NCBI GenBank assembly: GCA_003612285.1
Contig: RAYE01000015.1
Coordinates: 1-64,000 of the forward strand
Reading direction: 5' to 3'
Origin: a bacterium D16-51
Lineage (GTDB): Bacteria > Bacillota > Clostridia > Lachnospirales > Lachnospiraceae
Length of the DNA stretch: 64,000 bases
Below are positions 17,933-25,184 of this stretch, one piece after another. Numbering within the stretch: position 1 is the stretch's first letter; every line of letters starts with the position of its first letter. The position numbers were made by a program, and so were the translations under genes. The notes under the pieces are model-generated. The model saw nothing but the letters and a program-made list of their open reading frames with translations. It was not told the origin of the DNA and ran no database searches.

Positions 17933-19357
17933 TCAGGAACTGTTATTCCTCATGTACGCATAAATTACTTTTCTTGTCTTTTCCGTGACATAATAATAGG
18001 CGCTGCACCGGTTTAATGCAGGCACCCACAGAATATGGCGCCCTTCTGCCAAAACCAATGTTCTGCCCCGCTGTTCGCGTGATACCTTCCCATCAATAAA
18101 AAGACGGCTTAATTTCTTTGTCCTGCCCGCCTGGTTAATCCACAGATAATCTCCACTTTCTGGAAAACGGAGTTTCGGCATACAACCCATTCTATCATAA
18201 TCAAAACATTTCGTACAGTGCTTTTTCCAATTGTTTCCCAGGATTTTTTCCCTGCCCCCTTTTTCAAAGATAATAAAACAATTTCCTTTTTCTCCAAACG
18301 GTATCTCATATTCCTTCTGAAATTCAATATTTTCCCCAAAATATGGCAGCTTCCCTTCGCTTTCTTCCATGCCTTCCTTCGTGTACAAAGAAAGAAAACC
18401 ATATGATTTTTCTGCCTGTATGCCATATGGAAGCATTACTTTCCTGCCCGTCCCTCCGCTAAAAAGACCGCAGACCATTTGAATATGCACTGCCGTAATA
18501 TCCTTTTTCTGCCCGCAAAGTTCCTGGATAATCCGTAAAATAACCTCCCTTTGCAGCACATTTGGAAGCAGAACATAGTCTGCCTCCTGCATGCTTCTCT
18601 TTCCTGCCTCTTTTTTTACAATCCTATCATATGCCTGTTCTGCCTGCATGTCAATAAACTCCATTATCTCCCGCAGATGTTCGCCGGCCTGTACAATATG
18701 AGGAACAGCCGCCGGCTGTATTTCCCGCTGTAAATACGGGATTACCTGGTTCCTTATCAAATTCCGGGAATAAGTGTCCTGCAGATTTGTAGAATCCTGG
18801 CAATATGTAATCTTTTTCTCAAAAAGCGCCTTTTCAATCTCCTTCCGGCTGATTCCTAGCAAGGGCCGTATAATATACCCCCTCTTTGGACGCATGCCTC
18901 CCAGGCCCCGCAGGCTGCTTCCACGTAGAAGCTGGAACAAAATCGTCTCCGCCTGATCCTCCTGATGATGGGCTACCGCTATTTTCTGGAAACCTGCTTC
19001 CTTCCTGCATTCCTCAAAACACTGATAACGAAACGCCCTCCCTGCCTCCTCCTCTGTCATATGCTGCCCTTTTGCAAGCTCCGGCACGTCCCCTTTATAG
19101 ACCTTGAAGGGGATCCCAAGGCTTCCTGCAAAAAGACAGGCATATTCCTGGTCCCTCTGCGCCTCTTCCCCCCGGATGCCATGGTTTACATGGACAGCGA
19201 TAAGGCGGAGTTTCCACCGCTCTCTTAGCAAGGAAAGCATATAGAGCAGGAAAACAGAATCTGCGCCTCCGGAAAGCCCTGCCACAATTCCATCACCTTC
19301 AGAAATAAGATGATTTTCCCTGCAATATCTCTCTATTTTTCCACAAAGATACTCCAT
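17933..19357 (-). CDS. tilS: tRNA(Ile)-lysidine synthetase TilS
   Basis: A 474-residue enzyme that converts C34 of the CAU tRNA-Ile to lysidine, making it decode AUA. The N-terminal PP-loop SGGADSVFL, then VHVNHGIRG and the AHHQEDQAET motif are diagnostic. The C-terminal half (about 215-474) fits the TilS substrate-binding and C-terminal domains. It sits between spoIIE and hpt as in many Firmicutes. Confidence 0.95.
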   Translation of the reverse strand: MEYLCGKIERYCRENHLISEGDGIVAGLSGGADSVFLLYMLSLLRERWKLRLIAVHVNHGIRGEEAQRDQEYACLFAGSLGIPFKVYKGDVPELAKGQHMTEEEAGRAFRYQCFEECRKEAGFQKIAVAHHQEDQAETILFQLLRGSSLRGLGGMRPKRGYIIRPLLGISRKEIEKALFEKKITYCQDSTNLQDTYSRNLIRNQVIPYLQREIQPAAVPHIVQAGEHLREIMEFIDMQAEQAYDRIVKKEAGKRSMQEADYVLLPNVLQREVILRIIQELCGQKKDITAVHIQMVCGLFSGGTGRKVMLPYGIQAEKSYGFLSLYTKEGMEESEGKLPYFGENIEFQKEYEIPFGEKGNCFIIFEKGGREKILGNNWKKHCTKCFDYDRMGCMPKLRFPESGDYLWINQAGRTKKLSRLFIDGKVSREQRGRTLVLAEGRHILWVPALNRCSAYYYVTEKTRKVIYAYMRNNSS

Positions 19358-19390
19358 TCTTTTTATCCCTTTAGGAACTGCCTGTCCTAT

Positions 19391-21706
19391 TTACTGGCAG
19401 CCCCTTATCTTCCTGTCTAAATTATCGTACACTTTTACTACCATAACACTCATATCATCTTCCGGCTCCATATTCCAGCGGGCCATTGCCTCATCCAGAA
19501 GCCTGTCTGCTATATCCTGGGGATTCAGCCTTTCTTCAAGGCATTCCCACAAAAGAATTTCCAAACATTCCTGTTCTTCTAAAAAACTGTCTGCAACCCC
19601 GTCTGTCATCATTATAACATAATCTCCAGCCGCTATACCAGTATTTCTCATATATGGCTCCATCTCATCCACCACACCTATCGGCAGGGCTTCTCCTTCA
19701 ATTCGTTCCATCTCCCCTTGATGGTATAAATACGTTGTACTGGCGCCGCATTTTACAAACTGGCAGCTTTTTTTGTACAGGTTCAATACTGCAATATCCG
19801 CTGTAGCAAAATTATGCGAATCCTCTTTTGACATATAAATCGAATTAATCAACCGGAGCGATGAACTCTCTGAAAAGCCAGCTTCCGTCATTTGTTCCAG
19901 AAGTTCTATTACCTGCTCGCTCTCCTCGCAGGCACTATCCCCGCTGCCCATCCCATCAGAAAGCGCCATTAACAGTTCGCCGCTTGGAAGATACATACAG
20001 GAAAACGTATCCCCCGATACATCCTCCCCCGCCTTGGGAAGCCTGCTGATTCCCGTTATAGCAGTAAGTTTTGCACATTCTTCAAATATAAACTCCTCTT
20101 CTTCCCTTGGAAACACTTTCCTGCATTCTTCACAGGGAATCACTTTACACCCAATTAAATCTGAAATCATTTCCCCCACCTCTTTTGTCGTTACATACCG
20201 TCCACGCCAGGTTCTGCCCCTGACATGCACTTCCAGCCTCCCATCATATTTCTCATAAAAAGCAAGCTCAGAAACAGCAACCCTCCTCTTACGCAGTTCT
20301 TTTGTCATCCTCTCCTGCAAATCAGCCGGAAGCTTCTGCACATTTGGAAGTTTTTCTGCAAGCTCGTCCACAATTTCCCCTACTTCACGCATCTGCCTTG
20401 CAATCACCCTCTGGTTTTGCGCCATTTTATTTTGGAAGCCCATCGCCATATTTGCTATATGGATATTCTGGTTTGCCTCAGATAAAAAACGCTCCTGATG
20501 AATGCACTCCCTGGTAAATTCTACCGGCATCTGCTCCAGCACAATCTGCCCCTGCTCTTGTGCCAATGCCAGCGTGCCAAACATCTCCGGGCGCATCAAA
20601 GCAATCTGTCCCCTGCAGTTCTCACAATTTTCACAACGGCTGCAGATATTATTTGACATTATTTCCATCATTCTCCTTGCATCTTTGGGATTCATCAATT
20701 CGCCCTCCTTCGGCTCTTTTGCCATGGAAGAAGATAAGTTCTGAAACGAATTAGAAAAATCTTTTAACTTATACTTCATTAATTTCTGCAGTTTCTCGCT
20801 TTCCCAGTTGTCCTGCCAGCTTCCGGCATGAACCTGTATTTTACCAAGAAATTTTTCCGGAATCAACAGAAAAACCCCTCCGGCTATTGCAATCCCTTCC
20901 AATTCCCCCATCCCCATCATACTTTGGTTCACTACGCTCCCAAGCGCAAATGCCATCAAAAAAAAGCTGGCGCATAAAAGCAGCTTGCCCTGCTCCCTAA
21001 GCATCCCTGCACAAATCCCCATCAATGCCATAATTCCAATCATACTGCTTTCCCAGCCGCAGACAACTAAAACGCAGCCTCCAATTGCCCCTGCAATTGC
21101 CCCTGTCCCTGTCCCATAACAATATCCCATAATCAGCGTCAGGAAATAAGTAACTGTTAATATAACAGAAATCTCTGCAATAATTACATCCGGCAGCCCC
21201 AGAACCCCAAACGCGCCCAGCATTACAAGGCTTATAACCTCCTCATTCCCAAGGTTCTGCCCTTTTTTTGAGTGTAATAAAAAGTGGATTCCATCATATA
21301 ATATTCTGGTAGCAGCTAATGCAAGTACTGTCTCTAAAAAGCCCATCCAGATATCGTACCGGCTATGCGGCATCAGGTACAGCCGGAATGCAGTTAACAC
21401 CCCGACAGCAAAACACAAAAGCAAGGCAGCATGCCCCATCCTTACAGATACGTTTTTCTTTTCCAGCAAATCTACTGCAAGCACAACTGCAAGCATTGCC
21501 ATTGCGCTGCACAATACATTTTCCATCGGAAACACTGTAAGCATCCCTAAGACCACACTTATTCCAACCGGAATCTTTGCCCCTTCTTCCGTATACCCTG
21601 CTGCAAAAAATGCAATCCCAATTGGATTAATCCCAAACAAATTAACCCTCCCCAGAAAAAAGCCAAGTACAATCTGTAATAACATCTTTTTCTGAATGAC
21701 TTTCAT
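19391..21706 (-). CDS. spoIIE: Stage II sporulation protein E, PP2C phosphatase
   Basis: A 771-residue protein. Many hydrophobic helices fill the first ~310 residues, a central region follows with a Cys-rich stretch (CSRCENCENC), and the C-terminal PP2C domain (about 560-770) has DGMGSGD and the metal-binding MMTDGVADSF. SpoIIE dephosphorylates SpoIIAA to activate sigma-F in the forespore and acts at the polar septum. The start MKVIQKKML follows GAGGTG. The gene has its own Spo0A-type promoter region, separate from the divIC transcript. Confidence 0.95.
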   Translation of the reverse strand: MKVIQKKMLLQIVLGFFLGRVNLFGINPIGIAFFAAGYTEEGAKIPVGISVVLGMLTVFPMENVLCSAMAMLAVVLAVDLLEKKNVSVRMGHAALLLCFAVGVLTAFRLYLMPHSRYDIWMGFLETVLALAATRILYDGIHFLLHSKKGQNLGNEEVISLVMLGAFGVLGLPDVIIAEISVILTVTYFLTLIMGYCYGTGTGAIAGAIGGCVLVVCGWESSMIGIMALMGICAGMLREQGKLLLCASFFLMAFALGSVVNQSMMGMGELEGIAIAGGVFLLIPEKFLGKIQVHAGSWQDNWESEKLQKLMKYKLKDFSNSFQNLSSSMAKEPKEGELMNPKDARRMMEIMSNNICSRCENCENCRGQIALMRPEMFGTLALAQEQGQIVLEQMPVEFTRECIHQERFLSEANQNIHIANMAMGFQNKMAQNQRVIARQMREVGEIVDELAEKLPNVQKLPADLQERMTKELRKRRVAVSELAFYEKYDGRLEVHVRGRTWRGRYVTTKEVGEMISDLIGCKVIPCEECRKVFPREEEEFIFEECAKLTAITGISRLPKAGEDVSGDTFSCMYLPSGELLMALSDGMGSGDSACEESEQVIELLEQMTEAGFSESSSLRLINSIYMSKEDSHNFATADIAVLNLYKKSCQFVKCGASTTYLYHQGEMERIEGEALPIGVVDEMEPYMRNTGIAAGDYVIMMTDGVADSFLEEQECLEILLWECLEERLNPQDIADRLLDEAMARWNMEPEDDMSVMVVKVYDNLDRKIRGCQ

Positions 21707-21771
21707 ATCCACACCTCTTCTATTCAACATCATTATCTAGTACAACGAATCTGGAGTATACTAGTGAACAA

Positions 21772-21837
21772 AGTATAGAAAAGGCTTAATGCAAATTTTG
21801 TCAAATCATAAGTTCGAGACAAAAAAAGAATTCGACA
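21772..21837 (-). promoter_or_regulatory. spoIIE promoter with 0A boxes
   Basis: On the minus strand TTGACA (21799-21804) and TATACT (21772-21777) are separated by 21 bases, too wide for ordinary sigma-A use but the known hallmark of the Spo0A-activated spoIIE promoter of B. subtilis. Upstream are TGTCGAA (21831-21837), a perfect 0A box, and TCTCGAA (21813-21819), one mismatch; TGACAAA overlaps the -35. Confidence 0.75.
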
Positions 21838-21851
21838 ATTTCCCATAAAAC

Positions 21852-21893
21852 AAAAATAGAACCTGGCAGCCTGAACTGACAAGTCCTATTTTT
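21852..21893 (-). terminator. Terminator of the divIC transcript
   Basis: AAAAATAGgaC...CTATTTTTG with an inner CAG/CTG pairing, overlapping the divIC stop codon and followed by T-rich sequence on the minus strand. It separates divIC from the spoIIE promoter. Confidence 0.55.
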
Positions 21894-22197
21894 CTTCTTC
21901 CGGTTCAAATATAATCTCACCTTTATGCACTAACCCAAACTTTTCCCTGGCGATTTCTTCTACATATTCATCGGTTTTAACATAATCCTTAAATTCCTCT
22001 ATTTCCTTTTTTTCCTTAGAACATTCCTTTTTCTGCTTTTCCAGTTCCTTAATCTGGGCTGCATACTCACGCTCCTTCACTTTTAATGTGTTCTGCTTAT
22101 ATATTAATGTAGCGCAAAGCACTGCCGTCAATAAAATAACGCCAAAGACAGTTGCCCTGCTCAGCCTTTTCCTCCGTTTCCTCACTGCTCTCACCAA
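21886..22197 (-). CDS. divIC: Septum formation initiator family protein (DivIC/FtsB)
   Basis: A 103-residue bitopic protein: basic N-terminus (RKRRKRLSR), one transmembrane helix (about 16-36), then a heptad-rich coiled coil (about 38-75) and an acidic tail. This is the DivIC/FtsB plan; the protein stabilises FtsL in the division complex. Its position between yabQ and spoIIE matches B. subtilis divIC. DivIC and other FtsB-like proteins are distinguished here only by context. Confidence 0.85.
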   Translation of the reverse strand: MVRAVRKRRKRLSRATVFGVILLTAVLCATLIYKQNTLKVKEREYAAQIKELEKQKKECSKEKKEIEEFKDYVKTDEYVEEIAREKFGLVHKGEIIFEPEEEK

Positions 22198-22282
22198 CCT
22201 TTTTTAATTTCACAATATTATATCCCCTATATTGCACTTCCCAATAACAGCCTGTCTCCTTATCCTATTATTTTACTATATA

Positions 22283-22720
22283 CTATTTGTCCGGAGATTG
22301 CAATGCCCTTTTTCTCCTTACAGAAACCCTTTCCTGCATCTTTGTTATCTGTTTTTTTACACTAAAATATCTCCAAACCTTGGAAATCCAACAAAGCAGC
22401 CTGCGTTTGGGCTTTTCCAGATATTTCCGCCCAAGCCGCCTCAACACGCTGCTAATTCCCTTTTCATATAAAATGCCGCCCAAAAAAACTGCTAACGCCC
22501 CATACCAGCGTATTTCCCCATTATTATATATAAAAAAAACCGCGTAAGCCGGGACTGCGGCCGCAGTCCAGTATAAAATATCCTCTGCCCACACAACTGC
22601 CTTGCAATGCGGGATAATCCACCGCAGGAAACGCCAGAAGTCATATCCCAGCATCATTGCCATCCCAAGGCAAAGTGTAACAAGCACAAAACGGACCTGT
22701 CCCATGATTATTTCGGTCAC
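22283..22720 (-). CDS. yabQ: Spore cortex biosynthesis protein YabQ
   Basis: A 145-residue membrane protein with hydrophobic helices near the N-terminus and about 45-105, a WRWL-like motif (DFWRFLRWI) and a basic C-terminus. It follows yabP with a GTGA overlap; the GTG start is set by that coupling. In B. subtilis YabQ is needed in the mother cell for cortex formation. Confidence 0.85.
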   Translation of the reverse strand: MTEIIMGQVRFVLVTLCLGMAMMLGYDFWRFLRWIIPHCKAVVWAEDILYWTAAAVPAYAVFFIYNNGEIRWYGALAVFLGGILYEKGISSVLRRLGRKYLEKPKRRLLCWISKVWRYFSVKKQITKMQERVSVRRKRALQSPDK

Positions 22721-23013
22721 TGAAACATCCTCCCCAAAAAGGAAGCCGCTTTTTTCTGTGGCTCTTCCTTATCAGAATATGCAAAACTGTCAATCCTGCC
22801 ATCTACATCAACTTCACCCTTCTCCAATGAAAGACGGTTCACATGCAGCTCATCACCACGGATTAACAAAATCCCCTGCTCCGTTTCCAAATATACTTCC
22901 TTCGCATCAAAAGACAGGACATCCCTGACGCCAGACAAAACTGCTGTTTTCCTGGCATTCAGATAAACCTTATGTACGCTCCTCCTGTTTTCATCATAAA
23001 GTCTCTCATCCAT
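22717..23013 (-). CDS. yabP: Sporulation protein YabP
   Basis: A 98-residue protein with the YabP/YqfC domain: RKTAVLSGVRDVLSFDAKEV, LETEQGILLIRGDELHVNRL, SLEKGEVDVDGRIDSFAY. It is translationally coupled to yabQ, and both are mother-cell genes in B. subtilis. A sigma-E-like promoter lies 57 bases upstream. Confidence 0.9.
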   Translation of the reverse strand: MDERLYDENRRSVHKVYLNARKTAVLSGVRDVLSFDAKEVYLETEQGILLIRGDELHVNRLSLEKGEVDVDGRIDSFAYSDKEEPQKKAASFLGRMFQ

Positions 23014-23069
23014 ATAAAAAGCCTCCCCACATACTTTCTGTCCATACCGCTCCGATGTATGGATAATTC

Positions 23070-23098
23070 AGTATATGAGAAGACATCTTTTTTTATGC
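23070..23098 (-). promoter_or_regulatory. Candidate sigma-E promoter of yabPQ
   Basis: On the minus strand GCATAAA (23092-23098) and CATATACT (23070-23077), with 16 bases between ATA and CATA. The -10 matches 7 of 8 positions of the sigma-E form CATACANT. This fits known mother-cell expression of yabP. Confidence 0.55.
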
Positions 23099-23202
23099 TG
23101 AAATAAAAAACATTTATAGCTAATTTTGAAAAAGAGTTACCATCTTCAGCAACTTTATAAAATAGAAATCACCCTTAAATAATAAGAATTACGGAACTGA
23201 CG

Positions 23203-23442
23203 CTACAGAACCTTATATAACTCCTTTGCTTCCTCTTTTTTATAAGTCTCTGTAACACTTAAAACCTCAACCTTAACCACCTTATCGCCAAACGTAATCT
23301 CAATGACATCCCCTGGCTTCACGTTAAGGGAGGCTTTGGCAACCTTACCATTTACAGTAATTCTTCCTGCATCACATGCCTCATTTGCCACTGGACGCCG
23401 TTTAATCAGCCTTGACACCTTCAAATACTTATCTAAACGCAT
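23203..23442 (-). CDS. rqcP: S4-domain RNA-binding protein RqcP (YabO)
   Basis: A 79-residue protein made almost entirely of an S4 domain: MRLDKYLKVSRLIKRRPVAN, EACDAGRITVNGKVAKAS, VKPGDVIEI. Homologues (RqcP/YabO, Hsp15-like) bind stalled 50S subunits with RqcH and help add alanine tails. Position next to yabP agrees with B. subtilis yabO. GGAGG precedes the ATG. Confidence 0.9.
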   Translation of the reverse strand: MRLDKYLKVSRLIKRRPVANEACDAGRITVNGKVAKASLNVKPGDVIEITFGDKVVKVEVLSVTETYKKEEAKELYKVL

Positions 23443-23468
23443 TTTGAAAGCCTCCTCTCAAATCGGAA

Positions 23469-23494
23469 AAGAGGTTGTACCACAGACAACCTCC
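23469..23494 (-). terminator. Weak terminator or attenuator between hup and rqcP
   Basis: GGAGGTTGT-ctgtggt-ACAACCTC followed by TTTT on the minus strand, about 30 bases after the hup stop. The strong hup message probably ends here, with partial readthrough to rqcP possible. Confidence 0.45.
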
Positions 23495-23524
23495 AATCAA
23501 CCCGAACCTATTAATATCAGATGG

Positions 23525-23797
23525 CTAGTTCACCGCATCCTTTAAAGCTTTGCCAGCCTTAAACTTAGGAGCTTTAGAAGCCTTAATGCTCATCTTTTCG
23601 CCGGTTAAAGGATTCCTGCCTTCTCTTGCTGCCCTCTCAATTACTTCAAACGTACCAAATCCTACTAACTGGATTTTTTCACCCTTTTTTAATTCATCAG
23701 TAACAACATCAATAAATGCCTTTAATGCTTTCTCAGAATCTTTCTTAGACAGTTCTGCCTGTTCAGCGATAGCTGTAACTAATTCTGTTTTGTTCAT
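23525..23797 (-). CDS. hup: HU family DNA-binding protein
   Basis: A 90-residue histone-like protein of standard length: MNKTELVTAIAEQAELSKKD, GFGTFEVIERAAREGRNPLT, then a C-terminal KAGKALKDAVN. The RNP (here GRNPLTGEK) tip of the beta arm is present. It binds and bends DNA non-specifically. Its own sigma-A promoter lies upstream. Confidence 0.95.
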   Translation of the reverse strand: MNKTELVTAIAEQAELSKKDSEKALKAFIDVVTDELKKGEKIQLVGFGTFEVIERAAREGRNPLTGEKMSIKASKAPKFKAGKALKDAVN

Positions 23798-23844
23798 GGA
23801 TTAATCCTCCTCAATCATAATTTCCGTAAAAAGTTACAAATCTA

Positions 23845-23873
23845 TTTATACCCTCATTATGCCTGTTTGTCAA
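23845..23873 (-). promoter_or_regulatory. Sigma-A promoter of hup
   Basis: TTGACA (23868-23873), 17-base spacer, TATAAA (23845-23850) on the minus strand, about 48 bases before the start codon. Confidence 0.75.
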
Positions 23874-23950
23874 GGTTTTTCGGCAATTCTTTCCTTTTTC
23901 TTCCCCTATTTTCTTATGATTTCCCATTTATGCCATGTAAATGACAATTT

Positions 23951-24289
23951 TCAGACACTTCTAAACCCTTTCATTTGGACTTCCAGTTCCTGATACTTTG
24001 TTACAAGCCCTTCTTCTGAACCAGACCGCAGCGTATCCACAATCTGCCCCATCTGGCCAGCCAAAGGCAGCAAACCAAGATTGGAAAGAACCCCCTTTAA
24101 AGTATGTGCATTTTCAAATGCCACCGCAATATCATGCCTGTCCAAGGCTTTTTTTAATTCTTCAAAACCCGGATCTATCATCAATTCATCAAAGCATTCA
24201 AAATAAAATTCTTTATCACCCAAAAAACGGTTCATTGCCCCATCAACATCACACCCTAATTTTCTCAATTTTAACAGCCTTTCCTCCAT
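23951..24289 (-). CDS. Hpt-domain phosphotransfer protein
   Basis: A 112-residue single-domain protein. The phosphoacceptor histidine lies in ENAHTLKGVLSNLGL (HxLKG motif, about residue 63), inside an antiparallel helical domain. Such proteins relay phosphate between response regulators. The start MEERLLKLRKLG follows GGAGG; a longer reading to 24526 overlaps spoVT and is rejected. It sits between spoVT and hup, where B. subtilis has other genes, so a link to sporulation signalling is possible but unproven. Confidence 0.8.
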   Translation of the reverse strand: MEERLLKLRKLGCDVDGAMNRFLGDKEFYFECFDELMIDPGFEELKKALDRHDIAVAFENAHTLKGVLSNLGLLPLAGQMGQIVDTLRSGSEEGLVTKYQELEVQMKGFRSV

Positions 24290-24375
24290 ATATTTCCTCC
24301 ATGAACCACAAAAAGCCCCCGATTTCATTATATCAAAGGGACTTTTCATGGTCAATGCTATTATGTGGATTTTTA

Positions 24376-24918
24376 TTACTGTTCCATCTGCTTCCCAAGA
24401 AAATTTGCAGCAAATGAAACAAGGTTTTCCTCTGCTGCGCCAAATTTTTTGTCCGTATTTTTTGTCAGGAGAATCACACTGCCCATCACATCCCCCTCCA
24501 CAATAATCGGGCAAATCACTTCGCATGCATATTTCTTTTCTTCGTTTGCAACCGGAACATAACTTTGAGTATGGTCTGTTGTAACTTTTTCCCGGTTTGC
24601 AATTACTTTTTCCATTTCTTTACTGATTGGTTTTTGCAGCAATTCCTTTTTTCCACTGGAAGAAACAGCAATAAAATGATCCCTGTCGGTTACTGCCACA
24701 ATACCGCCGGAAGTCTGTGCCAGTGAATCTACATATTGTTTAGCCAATTCCCCCAATTCCACAATTGGCGAATACTTTTTTAAAATAATTTCTCCCTCTC
24801 GGTCTGTATAAATTTCCAGGGAATCTCCCTCCCTTATCCGCAATGTCCTTCTGATTTCTTTTGGAATTACCACGCGCCCCAAATCATCAATACGTCTGAC
24901 TATGCCCGTTGCCTTCAT
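24376..24918 (-). CDS. spoVT: Stage V sporulation protein T
   Basis: A 180-residue regulator: an AbrB-type swapped-hairpin DNA-binding domain (MKATGIVRRIDDLGRVVIPK, EIRRTLRIREGD) followed by a GAF domain (about 55-180). It modulates forespore genes late in sporulation. Full length. A sigma-G/F-like promoter lies about 150 bases upstream. Confidence 0.95.
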   Translation of the reverse strand: MKATGIVRRIDDLGRVVIPKEIRRTLRIREGDSLEIYTDREGEIILKKYSPIVELGELAKQYVDSLAQTSGGIVAVTDRDHFIAVSSSGKKELLQKPISKEMEKVIANREKVTTDHTQSYVPVANEEKKYACEVICPIIVEGDVMGSVILLTKNTDKKFGAAEENLVSFAANFLGKQMEQ

Positions 24919-25067
24919 TTGCCACTTTCTCCTCCATTTCTCACTTTTTCTATGAGCTATAGTAAATTGCTACTATTTTTCTCACTTCCACTATGCTGGC
25001 ACTGCAGCAAAACAATCATTAGAAGAACATTATTTTTACGTCCTTCTTTACACAATTGTTATGAAAT

Positions 25068-25096
25068 TAGTATGCGAAAATAAGAAAGAATTATAC
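25068..25096 (-). promoter_or_regulatory. Candidate sigma-G/sigma-F promoter of spoVT
   Basis: On the minus strand GTATA (25092-25096), 17-base spacer, CATACTA (25068-25074). Both hexamers fit the forespore consensus, and spoVT is a sigma-G gene in B. subtilis. The 5' leader would be about 140 bases. The rest of the 25097-25184 spacer is A/T-rich without a recognised feature. Confidence 0.6.
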
Positions 25097-25184
25097 AAAA
25101 AAAATTGACAGGCATTGACTTCAAACCACAATTATTGATAGCATTTGGCAAGCCTTTCCATAAATTAACAAACCTTCCCATAAT

